The translations under genes and the position numbers were made by a program. The notes beneath the pieces were generated by a model. That model made no database searches and was not told where the DNA came from. It saw nothing but the letters and a program-made list of their open reading frames with translations. From the NCBI RefSeq assembly GCF_004362405.1, contig NZ_SNXE01000001.1, positions 682,001-746,000 of the forward strand: 64,000 bases of DNA. Reading direction: 5' to 3'. Source of the DNA: Roseateles asaccharophilus (GTDB taxonomy: Bacteria > Pseudomonadota > Gammaproteobacteria > Burkholderiales > Burkholderiaceae_C). How positions within the stretch are numbered: the first letter of the stretch is position 1; the number at the start of each line of letters is the position of its first letter. This document shows, in pieces, positions 17,986-28,409 of the stretch.

Positions 17986-18696
17986 CTACCAGGGGATGGG
18001 CAGGCCCCGGTGATCGATGAAACGGGCGCCGGCGGCGGGCTCCAGCCGGCCCAGGGCCTGCAGGAGGCCGGCGACCGACGCATCGGCATCGGTCAGGGCG
18101 TGGCCGGCATTGAATGGCGCGGACAGGGGCGAGGCCACGGTGCCGGGCTGCAGCGCGGCAAAGACGGCCAAGGGCCGGCTGCGCTGGGCCTCGATGGCGG
18201 CGGTCTGCAGCAGCATATTGCCGGCCGCCTTGGCCGCACGGTAGCCGTACCAGCCACCCAGCCGGTTGTCGGCAATGCTGCCCACCCGGGCCGACAGCAC
18301 CGCCAGGATGCTGGCTTGATTTCGCGGCGCGAGCAGGGGAATGAAATGCTTGAGCAGCAGGGCCCGCCCTGTGGCATTGATCTGGAAGCTGCGGGCCAGG
18401 CCGGTGGCATCCAGCTCGGCCAGACGCTTCTCGGGACCGCGCCCGTCTATGGTCAGCGCGCCGGTGGCATCGATGATCAGGTGATAGGGGCCCTCGGACG
18501 CCACGGCGGCCGCGGCCTCGCGCAGGCTGTCTTCCTGCTCCAGGATCAGGGCGGGCTGCCCGCTGCGCGACAGGCCCTGCACCGTGGCACAGCGGGCATC
18601 GGCCCGCAGGGCTCGCACAAAGGCGCTGCCCAGCGTGCCGCTGGCGCCCAGCACCAGGGCGCGATAGGACGGCGGCAGGCGCGCCAACATCGTCAT
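17986..18696 (-). CDS. Short-chain dehydrogenase/reductase
   Basis: 236 residues. It has a Rossmann start with GASGTLGSAF near residue 17 (the NAD(P)-binding glycine motif). Catalytic Ser is in LSARVGS near 132, and the Tyr-x-x-x-Lys pair is in YGYRAAK near 148. The rest fits the CsgA/YddE-like branch of SDRs that act as small unclassified reductases. The start codon overlaps the end of ubiG (ATGA), so it is translated with ubiG. A direct role in ubiquinone synthesis is possible but is not shown by the sequence. Confidence 0.87.
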   Translation of the reverse strand: MTMLARLPPSYRALVLGASGTLGSAFVRALRADARCATVQGLSRSGQPALILEQEDSLREAAAAVASEGPYHLIIDATGALTIDGRGPEKRLAELDATGLARSFQINATGRALLLKHFIPLLAPRNQASILAVLSARVGSIADNRLGGWYGYRAAKAAGNMLLQTAAIEAQRSRPLAVFAALQPGTVASPLSAPFNAGHALTDADASVAGLLQALGRLEPAAGARFIDHRGLPIPW

Positions 18697-19445
18697 GCGC
18701 CGCCGGCCGCCGGACGGATGTAGCGGCTCTGATAGTTCACCGCCCGTGAGCCCGTCCAGCCCGCGCGGTGCAAGAGGGGCACATAGCGCAGGCCGCGGCT
18801 CTCCGCCAGGCGCAGGCCGCTGGCGGCGGCCAGGGCATCGAGCTCGGCGGGCTTGACGAACTGCTGCCAGCGGTGCGTGCCGCGTGGCAGCAGGCGCAAC
18901 ACATATTCCGCGCCGACGATGGCCAGCAGCCAGCTCATGGGCGTGCGGTTGATGGTGGAGGCCACCAGGGTGCCGCCCGGGCGCAGCCGGGCCGCGGCCT
19001 GGGCAAAGAAGCCGGGCAGGTTCTGCACATGCTCCACCACCTCCAGCACCAGCACCACGTCGAAGTCTTCCTCGGGGCGCAGCTGTTCGACCAGCTCGCC
19101 GGCCCGGTACTCGATGCTCAGCCCCTGGGCGGCCGCGTGGGCCCGGGCGACCTCGATATTGCGGGGCGCGGCATCGATGCCCAGGACCTGGGCGCCTGCC
19201 CGCGCCAGGGCCTCGCTGGCCAGTCCGGCGCCGCAGCCCAGGTCCAGCACCCGCAGGCCGCGCAGATCAGCCGCGGCCCGGCCGAAGTGCGCGGCCAGAT
19301 GCTCCAGCAGATAGGCGCTGCGCAGCTGGTTGAGCACATGCAGGGGCCGCATGGGGCCACGCGGATCCCACCACAGGGCGGCCAGGCGCTCGTAGCGCTG
19401 GCGTTCGACCGGGTCAATGGTGGGGCTTGGGGCGGCGGCGCTCAT
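18693..19445 (-). CDS. ubiG: Ubiquinone biosynthesis O-methyltransferase
   Basis: 250 residues. It is a class I SAM methyltransferase with LRVLDLGCGAGLASEALA, preceded by the UbiG signature WWDPRGPMRPLHVLNQLR. Later blocks are VLEVVEHV and ASTINRTPMSW. It adds both O-methyl groups in ubiquinone synthesis. The family UbiG is usually 230-250 residues. Gene order (followed by an overlapping SDR) differs from the common ubiG-gph arrangement of related bacteria. The start at 19445 gives the normal short N-terminal lead. Confidence 0.92.
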   Translation of the reverse strand: MSAAAPSPTIDPVERQRYERLAALWWDPRGPMRPLHVLNQLRSAYLLEHLAAHFGRAAADLRGLRVLDLGCGAGLASEALARAGAQVLGIDAAPRNIEVARAHAAAQGLSIEYRAGELVEQLRPEEDFDVVLVLEVVEHVQNLPGFFAQAAARLRPGGTLVASTINRTPMSWLLAIVGAEYVLRLLPRGTHRWQQFVKPAELDALAAASGLRLAESRGLRYVPLLHRAGWTGSRAVNYQSRYIRPAAGGA

Positions 19446-19534
19446 GGGGGCTGGGCTGGGTCAGCAAGGTCCTAGCATTGTGCTGGGCGGCCCCGACCCA
19501 TGCCGGCCTGGGGTTGTCTCGGCTTGGCCAGCGC

Positions 19535-19563
19535 TTGCAGTTCTTGTTTTGCATGCGTACTAT
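19535..19563 (+). promoter_or_regulatory. Sigma-70 promoter of the TetR operon
   Basis: A -35 TTGCAG (19535-19540), 17-base spacer, and -10 TACTAT (19558-19563). The -10 shares bases with the left arm of the operator palindrome, so repressor binding should block polymerase. This is a close match to the consensus in an otherwise AT-poor region. Confidence 0.7.
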
Positions 19564-19598
19564 CCAATAAATTGATTCATTGCTTATTTAATGGATAG
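19560..19598. promoter_or_regulatory. TetR operator, inverted repeat before the TetR gene
   Basis: Left arm CTATCCAATAAAT (19560-19572) and right arm ATTTAATGGATAG (19586-19598) pair at 12 of 13 positions around a 13-base centre. The repeat ends 3 bases before the TetR start codon and overlaps the -10 box. This is the usual layout of a TetR autoregulatory operator, with long arms here. Confidence 0.7.
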
Positions 19599-19601
19599 CA
19601 A

Positions 19602-20342
19602 ATGAGGATTTCAAAATCCCAGCAGGACAAGAACCAGCGCCAGCTGCTGGCGGCTGCGGTGGAGCTGATCGTCAGCCAGGGCTATGAGCGGACCACCATG
19701 AAGCAGATCGCGCGCGCCGCCGGCCTGGGGGATGCCACGATCTACAAATACTTTCCCAGCAAGGAAAAGCTGGTGCTGGGCTACTACGAGCTGGCTGTGC
19801 GCGAGGCCCTGGCCCAGACGCTCAAGACCAAGGGTCTGGCGGACTACGGCTTGCAGGAGCGTCTGCAGCGCCTGGTGGATGCGGTGCTTGAGTGCCTGCT
19901 GCCGGACCGAGAGTTCGTCGCCATCACCCGCGGCCTGGCACGCGACAACCCGCTGCTGCTGCTGGGCGATGCGCTGCCCGGCAAGGCGGCACTGAAGGCT
20001 CAGTTCGAGGCCTGGCTGGCCGAGGCGGAGGCGGCCGGCCAGATTGCGGCCTGCGGCTTCAAGGGCCTGCTGGCCGGGCTGATGGCCGACTATGTGTTCG
20101 CCATCGTCGTCTACTGGTTGCAGGACGAGAGCGCGGAGTTCTCCGACACCACCCAGCTCACCGATCTCAGCCTGGGTCTGCTGGTGCTGATGCTGGAGAG
20201 CGGGCTGATCAACAAGCTGGGCGAGTTGGGCGGCTTTCTGCTGCGCAACCAGCTGGCCCGCCTGCTTCAGGGGGGCGGTGCGCTGGAGCTGCTGAGCCTG
20301 GCGCGACGCGGCCTGGGTGCCGCCAGGGAGGCCCGTCCATGA
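19602..20342 (+). CDS. TetR-family repressor
   Basis: 246 residues. The N-terminal TetR helix-turn-helix is clear: LLAAAVELIVSQGYERTTMKQIARAAGLGDATIYKYFPSKEKLVLGYYEL. The remaining ~180 residues are all-helical ligand and dimer domains, longer than the classic TetR C-domain. It leads a four-gene unit (DUF2867, ABC1 kinase, DUF6463), each gene overlapping the next by an ATGA. The operator next to its start points to autorepression and control of the whole operon. The inducer may be a lipid or quinone-like compound given the partners; that is inference. Confidence 0.9.
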   Translation: MRISKSQQDKNQRQLLAAAVELIVSQGYERTTMKQIARAAGLGDATIYKYFPSKEKLVLGYYELAVREALAQTLKTKGLADYGLQERLQRLVDAVLECLLPDREFVAITRGLARDNPLLLLGDALPGKAALKAQFEAWLAEAEAAGQIAACGFKGLLAGLMADYVFAIVVYWLQDESAEFSDTTQLTDLSLGLLVLMLESGLINKLGELGGFLLRNQLARLLQGGGALELLSLARRGLGAAREARP

Positions 20343-20884
20343 AGTCCTGGACCTTGAGCAAGATCGCCGTGCCGGCGCAAAGCGTGCTCGCGCCCAGTCT
20401 GGCGACGGCCGACTTTGCCGACTGCTACCTGCTGCCCGATCCCGACCCGGGCCGTGACCTGCTGTCGATCTGGCTGCAACTCAGTGGGCGCACGCCGGCC
20501 TGGATGGGGGCGCTCATGCGCTTGCGTAACCGGGTCGTGCGCCTGGTCGGACTCAAGGACCTGGGCGGCCTGGCCGCTCAGACGGGTGGCAAGCCGGCCG
20601 AGCATTTCCGTATCGGTGATCGGCTCGGCATCTTCACGCTGGAGGAGCGCTGGCCGGGGGAGCTCGTGCTGGGTGACAGAGACAAGCACCTGCATGTGCG
20701 CCTGTCCCTGCTGCGCCTGACCCAGCCTGACGGTGGCAGCCGCCTGGCCCTGAGCACGGTGGTGCATGAGTACAACCGCCTGGGCTGGCTCTACATGGCG
20801 GTGGTGGGGCCCGTCCACAGCCTGATCGTGCCGCTGATGCTGCGTCAGGTGATGCGCCAGCTGCGGCGTGAGCGCCGGGCATGA
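20339..20884 (+). CDS. DUF2867 protein
   Basis: 181 residues from the ATG at 20339, which overlaps the TetR stop. It shows the DUF2867 pattern: an N-terminal ADFADCYLLP strand, RIGDRLGIFTLEERWPGELVLGDRDKHLHVRLSLLR, then a helix near VHEYNRLGWLYMAVVGPVHSLIVPLMLR. The family has a ligand-binding-like fold and unknown function, and members often sit beside SDR or quinone-related genes. The upstream extension in the same frame is a shadow of TetR and was not used. Confidence 0.82.
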   Translation: MKSWTLSKIAVPAQSVLAPSLATADFADCYLLPDPDPGRDLLSIWLQLSGRTPAWMGALMRLRNRVVRLVGLKDLGGLAAQTGGKPAEHFRIGDRLGIFTLEERWPGELVLGDRDKHLHVRLSLLRLTQPDGGSRLALSTVVHEYNRLGWLYMAVVGPVHSLIVPLMLRQVMRQLRRERRA

Positions 20885-22233
20885 CTGCCGCCAGCCGGCC
20901 TCCGCGCACCGGACGCCTCGCGCGCGGCGCCATCGCCGGTACCGCGCTGGCACGCGCTGGCGTCGCCCGCTTGAGTCACAAGGCGCAGGAGCTGGCGCGC
21001 GATGGGGCTGAGCGCGACGCGGCCCGAACGGCCCATGAGGCCGAGCTGGGCCGCATCCTGTTTGCTGCACTCAATCAGCTCAAGGGGGTGGCGCTGAAGG
21101 CGGCCCAGCTGCTGAGCAGCGACACCCGGCTGCTGCCCGAGGCCCTGCGTGCGCAGCTGGCCCGGGCCTGTTACCAGGCCACGCCCATGAATCAGGCCCT
21201 GGTGGGCAAACGCCTGCGTCAGGCCCTGGGGCCGGACTGGAGCGAGCGCTTTGCTGTGTTCGAGCCGCAGGCCTTTGCGGCCGCCAGCCTGGGGCAGGTG
21301 CATCGGGCCCGGCTGGCCGATGGCCGCGAGCTGGCGCTCAAGCTCCAGTACCCCGGCATCGCCGCCACCGTGGCGAGCGATATGCGTCTGCTGCGCGGTC
21401 TGCTGCTCGGTCCCCTGCGCAGCCTGGCGCTGGGCGAGGCTGCCCTGCCCGATGAGGCCTTGCTGGGTCGGGTCCTGGCCGATATCGAGGCCAGCCTGGC
21501 GGCCGAGCTGGACTATGCGCAGGAAGCGCGTGCGATGGATGAGTTTCGGGCCGCGCTGGCGCCGCGTCTGCCGCAGCTGGTCGTGCCCGTGGTTTGCCAC
21601 GAGCTCAGCACCCCCCAGCTGCTGGCCATGCAGGCCCTGCCGGGCCTGCACCTGGCCGAATGGTTGGCGGGCGAGCCCAGCCAGGCGCAGCGCGATCACT
21701 ATGGCCAACTGATCTTTGACAGCTTCATGCAGATGGTCTTCGAGCTGGGGCGCCTGCATGCCGACCCCCATCCCGGCAACTACCTCTTCATGCCGCAGGG
21801 CCGCCTGGGCCTGCTGGATTTTGGCTGCACGCGGGTCCTGCCGCCCCGCTTTGTCGGGGCGCTGGCACGGGCCTGGTCGGCCGCCCTCAGGCCCGATGGT
21901 GATGCAGCCCTGCACCAGGCTTATCGAGACCTGGGCCTGATCGATGTGGGCCTGGACCTGAGCGCCTTCCGCCGCGAGCTGCGGCCCGCGCTGGCGCCGC
22001 TGCTGGACTGGCAGCTGGCGCCCTTTCGCCAGCCCCGATTCGATTTCCGCATGCGTGCGCCCTTGCCCAATCTGGACGTTGCGCAGCAGCGCCTGGCGAT
22101 CCGGCATCTGCACGACCTGCCTCCCGAGTTGCCCTACTTCGACCGCGCCTTCCTGGGCCTGAACCAGCTGCTGGCGCAGCTGGGCGCCCGGGTGTGCACC
22201 CGCAATCCCTGGATCAACGGAGAGACCGCATGA
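20881..22233 (+). CDS. ABC1/UbiB-family atypical kinase
   Basis: 450 residues. The ABC1 (ADCK/UbiB) signature is an N-terminal KGVALKAAQLLS (K..xxKxxQ), then AAASLGQVHRARLADGRELALKLQYP with the nucleotide-binding Lys, and HADPHPGNYLF (catalytic loop) followed by LGLLDFGCTR (metal-binding DFG-like). Family members support quinone synthesis or lipid homeostasis and are ATPases more than protein kinases. It overlaps its neighbours by ATGA on both sides. Confidence 0.9.
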   Translation: MTAASRPPRTGRLARGAIAGTALARAGVARLSHKAQELARDGAERDAARTAHEAELGRILFAALNQLKGVALKAAQLLSSDTRLLPEALRAQLARACYQATPMNQALVGKRLRQALGPDWSERFAVFEPQAFAAASLGQVHRARLADGRELALKLQYPGIAATVASDMRLLRGLLLGPLRSLALGEAALPDEALLGRVLADIEASLAAELDYAQEARAMDEFRAALAPRLPQLVVPVVCHELSTPQLLAMQALPGLHLAEWLAGEPSQAQRDHYGQLIFDSFMQMVFELGRLHADPHPGNYLFMPQGRLGLLDFGCTRVLPPRFVGALARAWSAALRPDGDAALHQAYRDLGLIDVGLDLSAFRRELRPALAPLLDWQLAPFRQPRFDFRMRAPLPNLDVAQQRLAIRHLHDLPPELPYFDRAFLGLNQLLAQLGARVCTRNPWINGETA

Positions 22234-22631
22234 AGACCTTGTCGCCGACTCGCCCCTGGATGGGCCGCTGGCTGCTGGCCGTGGCCGCGCTGCACACGCT
22301 GTTCGGGCTCCTGGTGTTCGCGGGGCCGCTGCAGCAATTGCTGCACTTGGGGGTGTTCGATGCCGTGGGTGTCGATCCCTTGCTGGGCGCCGTCACCTGG
22401 TTCCTGCTGTTTGGCGCACCCCTGGCCTTGCTGGGACAGGCCCTGAGCTTGCTGGAGCGCCGGGTGGATGCGGCATCGCTACGCCCGCTGGGCTGGGGGC
22501 TGTTGGCCCTGAGCGTGCTGGGCATCGTGCTGATGCCGGCCTCGGGCTTCTGGCTGCTGCTGCCGGTGGCGTGGGCACTGCTGCGTCCACGCCCGGTGGC
22601 CGGCGGGGCGTCGCCGACTTCCTGGCCCTGA
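22230..22631 (+). CDS. DUF6463-like membrane protein
   Basis: 133 residues from the ATG at 22230, overlapping the ABC1 stop. There are about four membrane segments (WLLAVAALHTLFGLLVF, LLGAVTWFLLFGAPLALL, LGWGLLALSVLGIVLM, GFWLLLPVAWAL). It resembles small four-helix proteins now grouped as DUF6463. It is the last gene of the TetR operon and its role is unknown. Confidence 0.7.
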   Translation: MKTLSPTRPWMGRWLLAVAALHTLFGLLVFAGPLQQLLHLGVFDAVGVDPLLGAVTWFLLFGAPLALLGQALSLLERRVDAASLRPLGWGLLALSVLGIVLMPASGFWLLLPVAWALLRPRPVAGGASPTSWP

Positions 22632-22632
22632 T

Positions 22633-22659
22633 CGGCCGCGCGCGCTTGCTGCGCGGCCA
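22633..22659 (+). terminator. GC-rich hairpin after the TetR operon
   Basis: Nine-base stem (arms GGCCGCGC/GCGCGGCC plus one T-A pair) with a 9-base loop, beginning 2 bases after the last stop. There is no T-run, so it is not a classic intrinsic terminator. It may stop transcription with Rho or protect the mRNA end. Confidence 0.35.
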
Positions 22660-22757
22660 CGTCCGGCGGGGTGGCCAGATGGTTGTTGGCGGTGTGGGGC
22701 GGCGTTCCGCGCATGCCGCAGCGATGCTGCGGTTGCGGCAGCGGCTCAGCGCCTGCG

Positions 22758-23081
22758 CTACTTGCGCTGGCAGCTCGGCGGGTTGCTCATGCCGAAGGAC
22801 AGCAAGTTGCCACCGTTGATGGTGCAGCTGTACTCCTTGCCCGCACGGCTTCGAAGCACCGCGTAGGTGTTGGTCCCCGAGGTGTGCCGCGATTGCAAGC
22901 TGAGTTCGGCTGGCGCGAGGCCCAGCGCGCCCGCAGACTCCGCAATCACACGCTCGTCGCTGAGCATATTGCTCTTCTCCGCCAGCGAGGAGCAGGCCAC
23001 CAGCGGCAGCAGGCAGATGAGGCTGGCGCCCAGGGTCAGCGCACGCGAGATTGAGAAGAATGGCAACAAAGAAGGATTCAT
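22758..23081 (-). CDS. Small lipoprotein of unknown function
   Basis: 107 residues from the ATG at 23081. The N-terminal hydrophobic run (LTLGASLICLLPLVACSS) ends in a lipobox-like LVAC, so it is likely a lipid-anchored periplasmic protein of about 80 mature residues. The mature part has two Cys (YSCTINGG and NPPSCQRK) that could form a disulfide. I do not recognise the family. It overlaps the DoxX gene by ATGA and is translated with it. Confidence 0.65.
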   Translation of the reverse strand: MNPSLLPFFSISRALTLGASLICLLPLVACSSLAEKSNMLSDERVIAESAGALGLAPAELSLQSRHTSGTNTYAVLRSRAGKEYSCTINGGNLLSFGMSNPPSCQRK

Positions 23082-23521
23082 GGGGTCTCGAAACGCCTGG
23101 AGTGGGTTGATGAGGCGGGGGCTGTCGGCTGCACCCAGGCCAGCAGCAGCAGACAAACGATCAGCAGCACCGAGTACTCGGCGCCATTGCGACCCAGTCC
23201 GACCACGAACCAGCCCGCCCGCGCGTGCACCAGTGCAATGCCCATCGCATACAGGCCTGCCAGCAGCAGGCATAGCGGACGCACTCCGCGACCCAGCACA
23301 AGCAGCAGCGGCCCGGCAATTTCCAGTGCCGTGATGCCGCTGGCCAGCCAGATCCCCGCTGGCCAGCCCTGCGCTTGCAACCAGTCGCCGAAGGGACGTA
23401 CCGCACCATGGGTCAGACGCGCAACGCCATGGGCCGCCACGAGCAAGGCCAGCGTGCACCGCAGCGCGGCCCAAGCCATGTGCTGGCGCTGCGCGAGCTG
23501 AGGGAAGGGCTTGAACTTCAT
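23078..23521 (-). CDS. DoxX-family membrane protein
   Basis: 147 residues from the ATG at 23521 (MKFKPFPQL). Four membrane helices are visible: ALRCTLALLVAAHGVARL, ASGITALEIAGPLLLVLG, RPLCLLLAGLYAMGIALV, and YSVLLIVCLLLLAWV. The pattern is that of DoxX/DoxD proteins, which have been linked to quinone redox and oxidative stress but lack a fixed function. It is the first gene of a two-gene unit with a lipoprotein, divergent from the LysR gene 132 bases away. Confidence 0.78.
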   Translation of the reverse strand: MKFKPFPQLAQRQHMAWAALRCTLALLVAAHGVARLTHGAVRPFGDWLQAQGWPAGIWLASGITALEIAGPLLLVLGRGVRPLCLLLAGLYAMGIALVHARAGWFVVGLGRNGAEYSVLLIVCLLLLAWVQPTAPASSTHSRRFETP

Positions 23522-23653
23522 GGTCGAATTGGGATTGGCCCAAGGCCAATTAGGTCTCGATGCGATGAATCTCATCTTCGCCCGCTGACTCATGCGCCGC
23601 AAACTGAAATTCTTGAGCCACAGGCTTAGCTGAATTTGGTGTCTACTCGTGCC

Positions 23654-24556
23654 ATGGACAAACGAGCGCTTCCTCCCCTGCCCGCGCTGCGGGCCTTTGA
23701 GGCGGCTGCCCGGCATCTGAGCTTTGCGCGCGCGGCCGGTGAGTTGCATGTCACCGCGGCGGCCGTCAGCCATCAGATCAAGCAGCTGGAGCATTGGTTG
23801 GGACGTGCGCTGTTTCAGCGCAGTGCCAATGGCGTGAGCCTGACGCCGGCGGGCAGCGACTATGCATTGCGCATCCGCGATGCCTTCGAGCGCCTGGTCA
23901 GCACCAGCTGCGCGGTACGTGATCACCAGCTGCGCCCGGTGGTGAAAATCCGAACCCAATTCAGCGTCGCTGCGCTTTGGCTGACGCCGCGTGTCGCATC
24001 CCTGAGTCGCCAGCGCCCCGAGCTTGAGATCCGGGTGATTGCGGCCGAGCACCGAGCCAGCGGTGCGATGAATGCTGACATCGGCATCTATTTCCAGCGC
24101 GGCGAGCTACCCGGCCACAGCCAGCAGCCTCTGCTGAGCGGTCCCTTCCGCGCCTATGCATCACCGGCGCTGTTCGGGCGCGGGCGCGATCTGCGTCCTG
24201 CCGACGTGGCGATGCTGCCTTTGCTGCATCTGAGCATCGAGGACCGCGGCTGGCCCTCGCCGGGCTTCGCGGACTGGTTTGAGCAAGCCGGCGTCCCGGT
24301 GCATGGGCCTCTGCCTGGTCTGCGCTTCAATCTGGCCCACTTGGCGGCCCATGCCGCCATGCTCGGTGCGGGCGTGGCGCTCTTGCCGCAGGACCTCTGC
24401 GAAGACGCGGTGCGCCAGGGCAGTCTCTTGCCGCTCCCGGGACCGGCATTGCCGGCGCCTCATCCCTATATGCTGATGTGCCGCACGGCGCCGGAGGAAG
24501 CCGTGGCGTGGGTGCGCGATGCGCTGCTGCGCGATGCCACCCGCCCGTCGCTGTGA
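23654..24556 (+). CDS. LysR-family regulator, GcvA-like
   Basis: 300 residues from the ATG at 23654 (MDKRALPPLPALRAFEAAARHLSF); a TTG 18 bases upstream is in frame. The winged helix-turn-helix covers about 5-65 with AAGELHVTAAAVSHQIKQLEHWLG, a GcvA-type sequence. A LysR substrate-binding domain follows from about 90. It is transcribed divergently from the DoxX/lipoprotein pair, which is the usual layout for a LysR regulator and its target. The ligand is unknown. The 154 bases after it hold no convincing gene. Confidence 0.88.
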   Translation: MDKRALPPLPALRAFEAAARHLSFARAAGELHVTAAAVSHQIKQLEHWLGRALFQRSANGVSLTPAGSDYALRIRDAFERLVSTSCAVRDHQLRPVVKIRTQFSVAALWLTPRVASLSRQRPELEIRVIAAEHRASGAMNADIGIYFQRGELPGHSQQPLLSGPFRAYASPALFGRGRDLRPADVAMLPLLHLSIEDRGWPSPGFADWFEQAGVPVHGPLPGLRFNLAHLAAHAAMLGAGVALLPQDLCEDAVRQGSLLPLPGPALPAPHPYMLMCRTAPEEAVAWVRDALLRDATRPSL

Positions 24557-24710
24557 GGCTGCCCGGGGATGGCACCCGCCGAGGTCACGGTCAGTACCGC
24601 GGCCTCGGCGCTATTGATCGGGGCGCCCGCATGCTCATCCTCGGCGGGCGCAGGCGGCAGCGCTCGCATCACCCGCGGCCTCCCGGCCCGGCGCTGCGAG
24701 CGCTTGGCGC

Positions 24711-26414
<1,704 letters not shown>

Positions 26415-26418
26415 GTCT

Positions 26419-27474
26419 TTACTCCAGGCCACGCAGCTTGGGATCCAGCGCATCGCGCAGCGCATCGGTGAAGAGCGCGAAGGCGGTGACGAAGATGGCC
26501 ATGAAGCCGGTCACGGCGGCCAGCTGCCACCAGTAGCCCAGGATCAGCTCGCTCTGGCTCTCGGACAGCATGGTGCCCCAGGAGACCTGGTCCACGCCCA
26601 CACCCAGACCCAGATAGGACAGGATGACCTCGCTCTTGATGAAGGCCACCACATGCAGGGAGAGCTGCACCAGGGCCACATGCGAGACATTGGGCAGGAT
26701 GTGCTTGAACATGCGGCTGGTCTTGGAGGCGCCAATGGCCTCGGCCGAACGCACATACTCGCGCACCGAATGCTTCATGAACTCCGCGCGGATCAGGCGG
26801 TAGATGCCGGGCCAGCCGGCCAGGCCCAGAATCATCACCACCGAGAGCACGCCGCGGCCGAAGATCACGGCGAAGGCGAAGATCAGCAGGATGCCGGGGA
26901 TGGCGGTGAAGACGTTGTAGAGCCACTCCAGGAAGTCGCCCACCTTGCCGCCGAAGAAGCCCGAGATGGCGCCCAGCACGGTGCCGATAATGGTGGCCAC
27001 CACGGCCGCCAGCACGCCCACCATGATGGAGACCTCGGCGCCCTTGATCACCTTGGCCAGCACATCGCGGCCCAGGCGGTCACCGCCCAGCGGCAGGGTC
27101 TCGGCCTTGACCACTTCCTCGGTCTTGAACTGCTTGGCGCGCTCTTCCCATTCCTGGTAGCGCGGGGCCAGCGGGTCGATGTCCGAGAGGTCCACATTGG
27201 GACCCTTGGGCGTGGCGATGGTGCCCATGGCTTCGGCCGGAGCCGGACCCATGAAGGTGGGCGGCGCATTGGCCACGCCCACTTCCTTCTGCCAGTCCTT
27301 GGCCACCAGGCCGGCGCCCGAGGCGATGACCAGCAGCAGGAACAGGCCGACGATGGTCATGCAGACCATGCCCACCTTGTCGGCACGCATGCGGCGCCAG
27401 GACGCGGCCCAGACGCCTTCGGAGCGCTGCGGCTTGGCCGCAGCGGTGTTGGGGGTAGAAAGCACTGCGCTCAT
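26419..27474 (-). CDS. Peptide ABC transporter permease (YejE/DppC type)
   Basis: 351 residues. There is an N-terminal membrane segment after a basic run, then a long periplasmic insert (about residues 60-130), then the BPD domain with ISMMVG-like helices. The EAA loop is EYVRSAEAIGASKTSRMFKHILPN, which contacts the ATPase. The long insert is like YejE. It lies between yejF- and yejB-like genes on the same strand, 4 bases from the ATPase gene. Confidence 0.9.
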   Translation of the reverse strand: MSAVLSTPNTAAAKPQRSEGVWAASWRRMRADKVGMVCMTIVGLFLLLVIASGAGLVAKDWQKEVGVANAPPTFMGPAPAEAMGTIATPKGPNVDLSDIDPLAPRYQEWEERAKQFKTEEVVKAETLPLGGDRLGRDVLAKVIKGAEVSIMVGVLAAVVATIIGTVLGAISGFFGGKVGDFLEWLYNVFTAIPGILLIFAFAVIFGRGVLSVVMILGLAGWPGIYRLIRAEFMKHSVREYVRSAEAIGASKTSRMFKHILPNVSHVALVQLSLHVVAFIKSEVILSYLGLGVGVDQVSWGTMLSESQSELILGYWWQLAAVTGFMAIFVTAFALFTDALRDALDPKLRGLE

Positions 27475-28409
27475 TTCAGCACCACGCGCGGGTCGACCAG
27501 CTTGTACAGCAGGTCAGTCAGGAGGTTGACCACCATGGTCAGGAAGGCGATGTAGATCGCGAAGGCCTGGATGACGGGGTAGTCGCTGCGGTTCACGGCC
27601 AGCAGGATCTCGCGGCCCAGACCCGGGATGGAGAAGAACACCTCCAGCAGGAAGGAACCCACGAACACGCCCGGCAGTGCCACCGCGACATTGGTCAGGA
27701 TGGGGATCATCGCGTTGCGCAGCACATGCTTGAGCAGGATGGTCTTCTCGGTCAGACCCTTGGCGCGCGCGGTGCGCACATAGTCGTGGCCGATCTCATC
27801 CAGGAAGAAGGTGCGGTACAGACGGGTCTGGGGCGCCAGGGCCACGGCCACGGCCACCAGCACCGGCAGCGGCGCATAGGTGGTCAGGTTGGTCCAGACG
27901 CTGTCGGTCCAGCCCTGCACCGGGAACCAGCCCAGGCGGAAGGCGAACACATACTGGGCCACGATCACATAGACCAGCAGGGAGATGGACACGGCCACCG
28001 TGGTGATGATCATCACCGAGCGGTCGGTCAGGCTGCCGCGCACATAGGCCACGCCCAGGGCGAAGGGGATGGCCAGCAGCACTTCCAGCACCAGGATGGG
28101 CAGCATCACCGTCAGCGTGGCCGGCAGGCGGCTGGCGAAGAGGTTGGCGACCGACTCGTTGGTGGCCCAGCTCTTGCCCCAGTCGAAGGTGACGATCTGC
28201 TTCAGGAAGATGAAGAGCTGTTCCCAGACCGGCTTGTTCAGACCCAGCTGTTCGCGGATCGCTTCGATCTGTTCGGGGCTGGCATTCAGGCCACCCAGGA
28301 TCTCGGCGGGGTCACCACCGAAGTATTTGAAGAGGAAGAACACCAGCAGCACGACGCCCAGCAGGGTGGGAATCATTTGCCACAGGCGCCTTATCAGGTA
28401 TGCCGCCAT
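27471..28409 (-). CDS. Peptide ABC transporter permease (YejB/DppB type)
   Basis: 312 residues from the ATG at 28409 (MAAYLIRRLWQMIPTLLGV). The DppB hallmarks are the first helix followed by a periplasmic loop with LGLNKP. The EAA loop is HDYVRTARAKGLTEKTILLKHVLRNAMIP. It ends with LLYKLVDPRVVLK, as DppB-type subunits do. It is the first gene of the transporter operon and overlaps the next by ATGA. A GGAG site sits about 10 bases before the start. Confidence 0.92.
   Translation of the reverse strand: MAAYLIRRLWQMIPTLLGVVLLVFFLFKYFGGDPAEILGGLNASPEQIEAIREQLGLNKPVWEQLFIFLKQIVTFDWGKSWATNESVANLFASRLPATLTVMLPILVLEVLLAIPFALGVAYVRGSLTDRSVMIITTVAVSISLLVYVIVAQYVFAFRLGWFPVQGWTDSVWTNLTTYAPLPVLVAVAVALAPQTRLYRTFFLDEIGHDYVRTARAKGLTEKTILLKHVLRNAMIPILTNVAVALPGVFVGSFLLEVFFSIPGLGREILLAVNRSDYPVIQAFAIYIAFLTMVVNLLTDLLYKLVDPRVVLK

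Noticed and set aside
22633-22659. Hairpin as a firm intrinsic terminator
   Set aside because: No T-run follows the stem; kept only as a low-confidence feature.
24557-24710. Possible small gene in the gap between LysR and the ATPase gene
   Set aside because: Frames have no ribosome site or recognisable domain; treated as non-coding.
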